Positions 19,200-26,973 of a stretch of DNA of 64,000 nucleotides are shown piece by piece. How positions within the stretch are numbered: the stretch's first letter is position 1; every line of letters starts with the position of its first letter. The notes under the pieces are model-generated. The model did no database searches. It saw only the letters and a list, made by a program, of their open reading frames with translations, and had not been told where the DNA came from. Source of the DNA: Alteromonadaceae bacterium M269 (GTDB lineage Bacteria > Pseudomonadota > Gammaproteobacteria > Enterobacterales > Alteromonadaceae); contig SMNZ01000007.1 of assembly GCA_004353515.1 (NCBI GenBank), positions 124,001 through 188,000 of the forward strand, written 5' to 3'. The position numbers were made by a program, and so were the translations under genes.

Positions 19200-22100
19200 A
19201 TGAAACGAGCGAGCTCCTACTTAGCAGCAGCCATCGCCCTGGCATTTAGCGCAACCTCAGCAGTTAGCGCTGAACACGATTCAAACTGGTATCAACAAGC
19301 CGCTATCTCTCCTGACGGTAAGCACATTTTGTTCGCAGCAAAAGGCGACATTTATAAAGTGGATGTCAATGGTGGTAACGCAACGCCATTAACATCAAAC
19401 TCAGCTTGGGATGGCACTCCCATTTGGTCTAAAGATGGCAAAACTATTGCGTTCAGCAGTGACCGAAATGGCAGCTTAGACGTTTATACTATGCCAGCAT
19501 CAGGTGGAGCTCCAACCCGTTTGACTTATCACAGTTCAGATGACACACCGACAGATTTCAGCGCGGATGGTAAGTCCGTCATCTTCAATTCAGGCCGCAC
19601 TAATTCAGCAGACTCATCAGGCTTTCCGACAGGTGCGATGCGTCAACTGTATGAAGTAAGCCTTAAAGGCGGTACACCGACACAACTGATGACGACACCA
19701 GCACTTGAAGCTCGTTACAACCGTAACGGCAGAAAGCTGGCTTACATGGACAACAAAGCCTACGAGAATGTCTGGCGTAAACACGATACATCTGCCTTTG
19801 CTCGTGATATCTGGGTTGTCGATACTCGCTCGAACAAACATACTCAGCTAACCAACTTCAAAGGCGGCGATAGCACGCCTGTTTGGTCACCTGATGGGAA
19901 GCATCTCTATTACCTGAGTGAGCAAGAATCCAATAGTTTTAATATCTGGAAAATGCCTGCAAAAGGTGGAAAAGCAGAGCGTGTAACTAATCACGATACT
20001 CACCCTGTTCGCTCACTAAGCATTAGTAAAGACGGATTACTTAGCTACACTTGGCACGGTAACCTTTACACCATCAAAGACGGCGGTAGACCGCAAAAGT
20101 TAGATGTTGCATTAAATGCCGATAGCCAAGGTATCGCTGTCAAACCTGCAAGCGTTGCCAACAAAGCAACTGAGTTTTGGGTTTCCCCTAACGGTAAAGA
20201 GATCGCGTTCGTTTCTCGCGGCGAAGTCTTTGTAACCTCTGTAGAATTTGGTACGACTGTTAGAGTGACTAACACACCGACACAAGAGCGCAGTTTGTCT
20301 TGGTCAGAAGACGGGCGTTCACTCATCTATGCGGCCGAACGTAACAATAACTGGGGACTTTACCAATCTACCTTAGCAGACGAAAACGAACTGTATTTCT
20401 ATACTGCAACTAAGATTGAAGAAAAGCCTCTACTTCAAGGCGATAAAGATGCATTCCAACCCTCAGTGTCTCCCGATGGCAAAAAAGTCGCTTTTTTACA
20501 TCAACGTGATGAAATTCGTGTCCTAGACATCGAATCTGGCAAGGTCAATACAGCCCTAAGTAAAAAGTACAACTACAGCTACGCCGACGGCGATATGAGC
20601 TTCGATTGGTCTCCAGATAGTGAGTGGATTGTCGCTTCCTACGTTCCGGGTAGCCGCGTATTTATCTCAAGTATCGCTATCGTCCCTGCCGATGGAAGCG
20701 CGGAACCACGCGATATTTCACTATCGGGCTATGGTGATGGCAACCCCAAATGGGTTAACAACGACATGATCATTTACTCTTCGGGTAAGTATGGTCGTCG
20801 TAATCACGGTAGCTGGGGTAACGATGCTGATGTTATGGCAGTATTCCTAACTCAAGAGGCTTTCGACAACCACAATCTAACGAAGGAAGAGAGAGCACTT
20901 GCTAAAGAGCTTGAAGAAAAGCTTAAGAAGGACGAAAAGGATAGCGAAGACAAGAAGGATGAAAAGGATGATGACAAAGTCGAACTGGTTAAAATTGACT
21001 GGGATGGTATTGAAGAGCGCTCAGTTCGCTTAACCATCCACTCTTCAGAGTTAGGTGATTCTATATTAACTGATGATGGTGAAAAGCTTTACTACCTTGC
21101 AAGTTTTGATAAAGGCTACGACTTGTGGCTGCAAGATTTCAAAGAAAGATCAACCAAGCTTGTTGCCAAGTTAGGTGCTAATAGTACTTCTCTAGAACTC
21201 AGTGAAGATGGCAAGACACTTTTTGTTCTCGCTGACGGCAAACTACAAAAAATGGGTGTTGGCGACCATAAGCCGAAAGGTGTTGCATTCAACGGCGCTG
21301 TTGATGTTGATGCAGATGCAGAACGTGAGTACATGTTAGGTCATATCTGGCGTCAAACCCGTGACAAGTTCTACGACCCAGGCATGCATGGCATCGATTG
21401 GGATCAAATGGGCAAAGACTATATGCCTAAAGTGAAGGGCATTAACAACAACCGTGACTTCGCGATTCTTGCCAGTGAGTTGTTGGGTGAATTGAACTCA
21501 TCGCATACCGGCGGTCGTTATCAAGGCAGACCACCAGCACATGCTAACACAGCATCTCTAGGTGTTATTTACGGTGCAGAACCTCAAAAAGGCGGCGTAC
21601 TTATTGAGGAGATTCTTCCTAAGAGCCCATTGAAAAAAGCATCTGCTAAAATCGAAGCTGGCATGTTGCTAACACACGTAGACGGCGAGCCGGTGAATGC
21701 CGCCAACAACCTCTATAGTCAACTCAATGGTAAAGCTAATAAACGCGTTAGATTGACATTGAAAGATGGCAATAAGTCGTTTGAAACTGTGATTAAGCCA
21801 GTATCTCGTGGTGCTGAAGCACAATCAATGTACGAGCGTTGGGTAGAGTCGCGTCGTGAATACGTGAATAAAATCTCTAATGGCCGCATTGGCTATGTTC
21901 ACGTTAGACAAATGAACGATGCGAGCTTTAGACAAGTTTACGCAGACCTATTCGGTAAACACTTCGAAACTGAAGCAGTTGTTGTCGATACCCGCTTTAA
22001 CGGTGGTGGCTGGCTGCATGATGACCTAGTGGTTCTTCTAGGAGGTAAGCAATACACCAAAATGCTACCTAGAGGTCGTGAGTATCAAGGTGATCCAATT

Positions 22101-22427
22101 GAGCGTTGGACTAAACCTTCTATCGTCCTCATGAATGAAGGTAACTACTCTGACGGCTATATCTTCCCTGTTGCTTATAAAGCTAATGGTCTAGGTAAAA
22201 CCATCGGGATGCCAGTACCTGGTACAGGTACGCCAGTTTGGTGGGAAAGACTGCATACAGGCGATATCGTCTTTGGTATCCCTCAAATTGCCGTTACAGA
22301 TATGCAGGGTAACGTTATGGAAAACAATCAATTGGAACCGGATATCTTGATCAACAATTTGCCTGAGGAAGTGTCTAAAGGCGAAGATCCACAGTTAAAA
22401 CGCGCAGTGGAAGAACTATTGAAGTAA
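19200..22427 (+). CDS. Tricorn-like S41 family periplasmic protease
   Basis: 1075 residues. A signal peptide ends near residue 24 (SATSAVSAEH). Two TolB/WD40-like propeller regions follow (SPDGKHILFA; SPDGKKVAFLH), then a lysine/aspartate-rich linker around residues 560-600, a tricorn core region, a PDZ domain (about 790-880) and a C-terminal S41 protease domain. The S41 features are DTRFNGGGW and NYSDGYIFP with the likely nucleophile Ser984. Length and order match bacterial tricorn-like proteases, which degrade peptides. An AAGGA ribosome site precedes the ATG. A Zur-like palindrome lies in its promoter region. Confidence 0.92.
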   Translation: MKRASSYLAAAIALAFSATSAVSAEHDSNWYQQAAISPDGKHILFAAKGDIYKVDVNGGNATPLTSNSAWDGTPIWSKDGKTIAFSSDRNGSLDVYTMPASGGAPTRLTYHSSDDTPTDFSADGKSVIFNSGRTNSADSSGFPTGAMRQLYEVSLKGGTPTQLMTTPALEARYNRNGRKLAYMDNKAYENVWRKHDTSAFARDIWVVDTRSNKHTQLTNFKGGDSTPVWSPDGKHLYYLSEQESNSFNIWKMPAKGGKAERVTNHDTHPVRSLSISKDGLLSYTWHGNLYTIKDGGRPQKLDVALNADSQGIAVKPASVANKATEFWVSPNGKEIAFVSRGEVFVTSVEFGTTVRVTNTPTQERSLSWSEDGRSLIYAAERNNNWGLYQSTLADENELYFYTATKIEEKPLLQGDKDAFQPSVSPDGKKVAFLHQRDEIRVLDIESGKVNTALSKKYNYSYADGDMSFDWSPDSEWIVASYVPGSRVFISSIAIVPADGSAEPRDISLSGYGDGNPKWVNNDMIIYSSGKYGRRNHGSWGNDADVMAVFLTQEAFDNHNLTKEERALAKELEEKLKKDEKDSEDKKDEKDDDKVELVKIDWDGIEERSVRLTIHSSELGDSILTDDGEKLYYLASFDKGYDLWLQDFKERSTKLVAKLGANSTSLELSEDGKTLFVLADGKLQKMGVGDHKPKGVAFNGAVDVDADAEREYMLGHIWRQTRDKFYDPGMHGIDWDQMGKDYMPKVKGINNNRDFAILASELLGELNSSHTGGRYQGRPPAHANTASLGVIYGAEPQKGGVLIEEILPKSPLKKASAKIEAGMLLTHVDGEPVNAANNLYSQLNGKANKRVRLTLKDGNKSFETVIKPVSRGAEAQSMYERWVESRREYVNKISNGRIGYVHVRQMNDASFRQVYADLFGKHFETEAVVVDTRFNGGGWLHDDLVVLLGGKQYTKMLPRGREYQGDPIERWTKPSIVLMNEGNYSDGYIFPVAYKANGLGKTIGMPVPGTGTPVWWERLHTGDIVFGIPQIAVTDMQGNVMENNQLEPDILINNLPEEVSKGEDPQLKRAVEELLK

Positions 22428-22467
22428 TCAAACTTCGATTATAAAAATACGCTTTAGCGGCGGACAA

Positions 22468-22490
22468 GGCCTGTTCCCAACCAACAGGCC
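22468..22490 (+). terminator. Hairpin after S41 protease gene
   Basis: Perfect 8-base stem GGCCTGTT and AACAGGCC with a 7-base loop, 40 bases after the S41 protease stop. A second short stem (GTTGCT, AA, AGCAAC) follows and runs into a REP-like element. There is no clear T-run, so the terminator role is tentative. Confidence 0.45.
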
Positions 22491-22494
22491 GTTC

Positions 22495-22560
22495 GTTGCT
22501 AAAGCAACCTCCTACATATCAATTCCCTCTTCACTGTAGGAGCCGGCTTTAGTCGTAAAT
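22495..22560. repeat. REP/REPIN-like palindromic element
   Basis: Inverted arms CTAAAGCAACCTCCTACA and TGTAGGAGCCGGCTTTAG flank a short AT-rich centre. The CTCCTACA/TGTAGGAG ends match the other repeats in the window, while the outer part reads CTAAAGC instead of GCGGATAAATCC, a variant subtype. Confidence 0.7.
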
Positions 22561-22617
22561 AAATCACACTCAACATATCTCGTCATCGGGTTAAAAAAAT
22601 ACTAATTCACCTCAAAC

Positions 22618-22941
22618 TTGAATTTGGGCAATGCTTATGCAGCAACTCTGCATTGTAATAATCTAGTAATATCCGATGTCTGGGTTGAAGGAGACAGAGA
22701 CGATAACTTTGCCTTTCAGAACAAACTCGTTATTCGGATTAAAGATGAAAATGGTGTCTATACTCAATGTGGTAGTAAGAGCTATATGCATCTAGAGAAT
22801 ACATCTCCCGCCTATAGTGGGATGCTTTCTGCTGCACTAACAGCGCAAACTGCCAAGAAAAGAGTCGAGATAGCCATTAATACAAACAATCCAACGTCAC
22901 TCTCGAATCAACTAGCCTTTATTCGTGTTTACGAAGATTAA
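22618..22941 (+). pseudogene. Small secreted-type protein with damaged 5' end (possible pseudogene)
   Basis: About 107 residues in an open frame that lacks an ATG: an in-frame TAA at 22603-22605 lies just upstream and only a TTG at 22618 could start it. The frame begins NLGNAYAATLHC, which looks like the end of a signal peptide and its cleavage site, but no hydrophobic core precedes it in frame. A different frame upstream reads KKILIHL, a plausible signal-peptide beginning, so a frameshift near 22605-22620 is likely. The mature part resembles the next gene in cysteine placement (start C, mid C) and in the pattern L.AA.TAQT.K. Either a TTG-started protein or a recently broken gene. Confidence 0.5.
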
Positions 22942-22982
22942 TTATAGGCTCTTTAAATTAACGTGCTATTAAGGATTTAAAA

Positions 22983-23324
22983 ATGAAAAAATTTCTCACT
23001 TTAATGTTATTTCTTGCAGCTTTTAATTCAGTTGCGGCTGTTAATTGTCGTGGCAAAATTAGTAACGTTTACGTTGGTGTTGATGGCCAAGTTGTATTGT
23101 TCACTTCTTGGCGAAACGCTTACCATACTGTCTGTTCTGTCAATGGAGAGTGGAAAGGTGTTTCTGTTGATGTATGCAAGAGTTGGTTATCAATAGCACA
23201 AACGGCACAAGTTTCGAAAACTGACACCATCATGAGATATCAACTCAATGCGTGTAATGAAGTAGGTATATATAACGCCGCCCCTGCACCATCTTATTTA
23301 ATGCTTTACGGATTATCGTTTTAA
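22983..23324 (+). CDS. Small secreted protein of unknown function
   Basis: 113 residues with a clear signal peptide (MKKFLTLMLFLAAFNSVAAV, cleavage near residue 19). The mature domain has four cysteines (NCRGKI, TVCSV, DVCKSW, NACNE), likely in two disulfides, and ends in a hydrophobic LMLYGLSF. An AAGGAT ribosome site precedes the ATG. It is 41 bases after the related ORF at 22618 in the same orientation, suggesting a tandem duplication. I do not recognise the family. Confidence 0.7.
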   Translation: MKKFLTLMLFLAAFNSVAAVNCRGKISNVYVGVDGQVVLFTSWRNAYHTVCSVNGEWKGVSVDVCKSWLSIAQTAQVSKTDTIMRYQLNACNEVGIYNAAPAPSYLMLYGLSF

Positions 23325-23368
23325 ACCCGGCTACAAGCTTTAAAAAATCAAACAAAGATACACTTGTA

Positions 23369-23437
23369 TTCGCAGATAAATCCAGCTCCTACAAATAGCG
23401 TTATTCTAAGCCTGTTAGAATTGGATTCATCTGCGAA
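23369..23437. repeat. REP/REPIN-like palindromic element
   Basis: Inverted element whose outer arms are TTCGCAGATAAATCC and GGATTCATCTGCGAA, with AGCTCCTACA on the left inner side and a short TAGCGTTATTCTA centre. The outer arms have drifted from GCGG to GCAG in a compensatory way on both sides, which keeps the stem paired. It lies between convergent genes. Confidence 0.75.
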
Positions 23438-23472
23438 GAACTTACCAAATCAGTTTAGAAAAACTCTCCTGC

Positions 23473-23970
23473 TTAGAGAAAACTAATAACATGTTCAATG
23501 CGCTGTTGCACAGTCTCATCACCCTCTAAGCACAGAATTCGGGATTTACGCTCAGAAATCCACTTCTCATGTTTTACGCGATTTCGGCTCTCAGATAGTG
23601 GGTTTTCATATTCGCTTGCCCATTCAATAAATGCTTCATCAACAAAACCAAGCTCCCTCTGCTCACGCTCTCGTAGACGGCTAAGTCTGAGCTCTGTATT
23701 TAGTGACAAAAACACTACAATATCAAAAGCGTTTTCAAGCTTAGCTCCCCACCCATTAATAGAACCTGAGAAAACCAAGCTTTCGCCCTCGACTTCCTTC
23801 AAAGCAATTTTTAATCGCTCATCAATGTTTCGTTTTTCTTGATACATCGGGGTTGTCGGTAGCCAATAGATATCGTCTGAATCAACCCACTTATAGTTAA
23901 GCTTTTTAGCTAAAGCTCTCCCCAGAGTTGATTGTCCAGAGCCAGAAGCTCCCATAATCAGGATTTTCAT
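23473..23970 (-). CDS. P-loop nucleotide kinase-like AAA protein
   Basis: About 165 residues. The Walker A motif GASGSGQST begins at residue 7, followed by LGRALAKKLNYKWVDSDDIY, the layout of small nucleoside/shikimate kinase-like P-loop proteins often annotated as adenylate kinase-like or DNA topology modulation proteins. The K that normally precedes S/T in Walker A (GxxGxGKST) is replaced by Q here (GSGQST), which should weaken ATP binding unless compensated. ATG at 23970 is preferred over a GTG 15 bases upstream because GGAG lies at a better distance. The substrate is unknown. Confidence 0.7.
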   Translation of the reverse strand: MKILIMGASGSGQSTLGRALAKKLNYKWVDSDDIYWLPTTPMYQEKRNIDERLKIALKEVEGESLVFSGSINGWGAKLENAFDIVVFLSLNTELRLSRLREREQRELGFVDEAFIEWASEYENPLSESRNRVKHEKWISERKSRILCLEGDETVQQRIEHVISFL

Positions 23971-24021
23971 ATCGCTAAGCTCCACAGCTCCTTTATGAAT
24001 AAAGATCGTGACAATTTAAAA

Positions 24022-25443
24022 TTACCTAAACAAACGTTCTGCCTGGGTAACTAAGCCCGATGTTACACTTCCAAACTGATCACCGACAACGATCGGCATT
24101 CCTGGGAATACACCATCTATCCATTGTTGAACGACGGGAGACATTGCGGTTCCACCAGTTACATATAAGACATCAGGCTGTACTCCTGCTTGCTGGATAG
24201 CATCACGCATGAGTACTCCAAACTTACCTAACTCATCCGCTATTGATTCAGCTAATTCATCGCGTGTCACTGCAATATCAAAGTCAGGTTCGATGTAATA
24301 CATAGGAATGCGTACTGATGTGTAGTCAGATAAATCGATTTTGGCTTGTTCCGCACTGCGGCTGACTCTTAATCCGAATTTACCATCACGCAATGTTTTG
24401 AAGCGTTTCAATCGTTGATCACTTGAACGAATGCAATAATCATCAATTTCTCTCCCCGTTCTAATTAGGGCAAAATCGCGCTGTGCACTTACATCGTTGA
24501 CAGAAACCGCTTGTCGAAACAAATTACCAGGAACAGGAAGACCATTTTTGAATACAGCACCTTTTCCAAAATGAGGCATAAACCGCATTAATGCCAGCTT
24601 GTTATCCAAATCAATACCGCCGATACGCCGTCCCGTATGACTTAGAATGCATGAACTTCGATCACCGAGATTGGCATAACTTGGCCCTAGTTTAATAACA
24701 GAGCAATCCGTAGTACCGCCACCTAAGTCCAAGATCAACACCATCTTGTCTTCTTGCAATTGACGCTCATAGTCATAAGCAGCTGCCACTGGCTCCATCA
24801 AGAATTCGATGTGTCTAAATCCGACATTTTTAGCCGCTTCATTAATGATGCTCAATGCCTGCTCATTTCCATCATCACCCAACAACCTATGGAAATTTAC
24901 AGGGCGACCAATCACCACATCTCTGAGTTCGAAATCTTTAACAGATTCCGCTTCTTGTTTGATATGCGCCAACATCTTTTCGACTATTCGTGTAAACACC
25001 ATTTGCTGATCTTTGTTGATATCGGCTCCCAAAAACGACTTGGGTGACTTCACATAAAAACCGCTATCAGGATCATCGATATGAGTAAGCTCAGCTTCCT
25101 CGCCAAAAATAACATCGCCGTTCGCGCTCAGGGCATCTAATATATTTTCAGCACGCTTAAAGCTATAGGCTTTTTGCCTATGCTCACGTTGCAGCTCCTT
25201 ACGAGCAATACTGAATAGAGCTTCTTGAGAAAATGCGCTATGTGATTGCTCATTGCCTAACAACTCACATTTTTCCAATATACGAGGTGTCGTAATATCG
25301 GCGGGTTTAATGACCTCATGTTCGATAAAAAGACAGGATGAAAGTCGCGTTCGCCCTTCATCAATAGGGATTAAAGACGGTTCATTATTTTGCATAATGC
25401 CAATGGAACAGTTAGACGTACCGAAGTCTAAGCCAGCATACAT
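24022..25443 (-). CDS. yegD: Hsp70-family chaperone, YegD-like
   Basis: 473 residues, close to E. coli YegD (450). The actin-like ATPase motifs are in order: phosphate-1 GLDFGTSNCSIG at the N-terminus, phosphate-2 LILDLGGGTTDCSVI near residue 240, and the adenosine motif YVTGGTAMSPVV near residue 430. The long substrate-binding and lid regions of DnaK are missing, which is normal for YegD. A second Hsp70-like gene of the same general type lies at 54294. Its promoter region overlaps a long hairpin element (25495-25578). The cellular clients are unknown. Confidence 0.88.
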   Translation of the reverse strand: MYAGLDFGTSNCSIGIMQNNEPSLIPIDEGRTRLSSCLFIEHEVIKPADITTPRILEKCELLGNEQSHSAFSQEALFSIARKELQREHRQKAYSFKRAENILDALSANGDVIFGEEAELTHIDDPDSGFYVKSPKSFLGADINKDQQMVFTRIVEKMLAHIKQEAESVKDFELRDVVIGRPVNFHRLLGDDGNEQALSIINEAAKNVGFRHIEFLMEPVAAAYDYERQLQEDKMVLILDLGGGTTDCSVIKLGPSYANLGDRSSCILSHTGRRIGGIDLDNKLALMRFMPHFGKGAVFKNGLPVPGNLFRQAVSVNDVSAQRDFALIRTGREIDDYCIRSSDQRLKRFKTLRDGKFGLRVSRSAEQAKIDLSDYTSVRIPMYYIEPDFDIAVTRDELAESIADELGKFGVLMRDAIQQAGVQPDVLYVTGGTAMSPVVQQWIDGVFPGMPIVVGDQFGSVTSGLVTQAERLFR

Positions 25444-25873
25444 AGAGAGATTTCCTAGGGGTTGTTGATCTTTGCTGTATAGATTTTGTTCTCAATAAAG
25501 GCTTTTTGATTAAGGCGTGAACTTGTAGGCTGATAAATATCAGTTAAAAGTGCACAACAAAGAACAGAAAGCCTTTATAACGAATCCTTCGGACAGCGTT
25601 TGTTGGTTATTTATACCGTATCAGAGTCTGTCCATTTACGACTGCATGGATGCAGGAGGTAGAACGAAGCAGGACGCCAGAGTCGATATTAATAAACCAC
25701 ACAGCCCCTAAGGATAAAAGAGAATAACCTCTGTATTTTAAGCTACTCGTTTCTCATTGGAAATGAGATAAACCAAAAAATTCGTCAACAAGTACCGCGT
25801 CAAATTTGCGACGTTTTGTTGTGGCATCAGCTTTGCTTGTTTGATGGAGAATCAAATACAGCGAAACTAACTC
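25444..25873. other. Intergenic region with large hairpin and REP-like fragment
   Basis: 430 bases without a convincing gene between divergent genes. It holds a long imperfect inverted repeat (25495-25578) and a second structured piece at 25625-25690, with a palindrome CTGCATGGATGCAG at 25642-25655. The reverse complement of the second piece (CCTGCTTCGTTCTACCTCCT) resembles the repeated units at 54130-54221. Promoters for both flanking genes must lie here. Confidence 0.5.
25495..25578. repeat. Nested inverted repeat / MITE-like hairpin
   Basis: Perfect 11-base outer arms ATAAAGGCTTT (25495-25505) and AAAGCCTTTAT (25568-25578) share one exact centre of symmetry with an inner palindrome CTGATAAATATCAG (25530-25543). 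Between them GTGAACTTGTA on the left pairs with GTGCACTTTTA (reverse complement of the right side) with a one-base shift, so about 40 bases on each side can fold into one long imperfect hairpin. It could be a miniature mobile element or a structured RNA. No target-site duplication is evident. Confidence 0.6.
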
Positions 25874-26407
25874 ATGACTATCTCAGCGCTCACGCCACAA
25901 AGTACACTCTTCACGCCTCAAACCACCTTGAACAACGAAGACACGACCGCAACTCAGCCTGAGACTACTGACATTCAAAGTGTCGATGACTTGATTAATC
26001 TAAGCACACTATCCAGAGAGGATGTACAAGAGCAGCTCGACCAAGAACAGCAGAGCCAAGCAACGGAAACTAACAACTTTAGATCAGCGACAGCTTCGGA
26101 AATTGAAAACACAGCAAGACAGTTATTCGCAGAAGGTAAAATTACACAGGGCGAATTTATATTGCAGGAGTTTGAGAAGCTAAAACCGCAGATATCTCAA
26201 CAAATCAACAGCCTTTTCGGAAACTCACCTCTCATCAACTATCAACAAGGAGAGCGTTTCGACTTGTTACAAGCGTTAGAAAATAGGTCCGCTAACACCG
26301 AAAACGAAGGTACAAGAGCAGAGATTGATGCACTTATTGAAAGGCTTAACTCGCCTAATTCCAATATTAACGAAACCCTAAATCGAGATATCGATACACA
26401 AGCCTAG
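25874..26407 (+). CDS. Hypothetical polar protein, function unknown
   Basis: 177 residues, very rich in Q, T, N, E and S, without hydrophobic segments or signal peptide. The N-terminal 60 residues are low in complexity (LTPQSTLFTPQTTLNNEDTT) and probably disordered; the middle is predicted helical and glutamine-rich (SREDVQEQLDQEQQSQATE). No ribosome site is obvious before the ATG, but codon use and the sustained frame support a gene. I do not recognise a family. Its nearest neighbour is the convergent BLUF protein gene. Confidence 0.5.
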   Translation: MTISALTPQSTLFTPQTTLNNEDTTATQPETTDIQSVDDLINLSTLSREDVQEQLDQEQQSQATETNNFRSATASEIENTARQLFAEGKITQGEFILQEFEKLKPQISQQINSLFGNSPLINYQQGERFDLLQALENRSANTENEGTRAEIDALIERLNSPNSNINETLNRDIDTQA

Positions 26408-26472
26408 GCTCTGTTGAGGGATAAACAACCAACAACTCGCAGCACAGTCTATACAGCAAAGACCAACAGACC

Positions 26473-26892
26473 CTAGATATCGTCTTGATGCGCAGACAAG
26501 TGCCTCAACAATGCATAAGTTTGTTTTGGTGTTAACTTCGCAGGCTCGAATGTTGTCTGCTTCAACTTCGCTAATAATTCGACAAACACTGGGGTACTGC
26601 TAGCGTATCCCATATTCCAATTCGTGAAGGTCGTATTTTCAATATATTCATAGCTGGCAATAACCACATCTGTATGCCGAGGGTCATCAGCTATATGGAA
26701 AAATAAATCATTGACTACGCCCCGTTCCCCTTCAAGAGCCTGCACGAAATAACGATTGTCATAACAAAGCATGCCGCAGATATCCTTTTCGCGATTATTT
26801 TCTCTCGCGGCAGTCAGAATATCTTTTAAATCCGACAGATTCATATCTCGTGTCGCCTGACTGAAATACACTAAGCGTATTTTCCTTTCCAT
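26473..26892 (-). CDS. BLUF-domain blue-light sensor
   Basis: 139-residue flavin-binding photoreceptor of the single-domain BLUF class. The key residues are visible: the conserved tyrosine in IRLVYFSQA (about residue 9), asparagine in AARENNREKDICGML, the glutamine in FVQALEGERG, and the tryptophan in TNWNMGYAS, which matches the family layout. There is no output domain, so it must act through a partner protein. It is divergent from a histidine kinase gene (81 bases apart), which is a candidate partner. The last 30 residues are variable, as in related short BLUF proteins. Confidence 0.9.
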   Translation of the reverse strand: MERKIRLVYFSQATRDMNLSDLKDILTAARENNREKDICGMLCYDNRYFVQALEGERGVVNDLFFHIADDPRHTDVVIASYEYIENTTFTNWNMGYASSTPVFVELLAKLKQTTFEPAKLTPKQTYALLRHLSAHQDDI

Positions 26893-26973
26893 AATTTTCT
26901 CTTAATTTATGTCAACAATGTCAATTTCGTACTATACATATCGATAGCGTATGAACAGAAGAATTTCAAATTT

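Noticed and set aside
20852-21037. Serine-rich minus-strand ORF
   Set aside because: It is the antisense shadow of the lysine/aspartate-rich linker of the S41 protease.
25577-25620. Integron attC-like site (ATAACGAA and TTGTTGGTTAT near the hairpin)
   Set aside because: Only short stems pair, the conserved core-site layout is missing, and there is no integrase or gene cassette structure.
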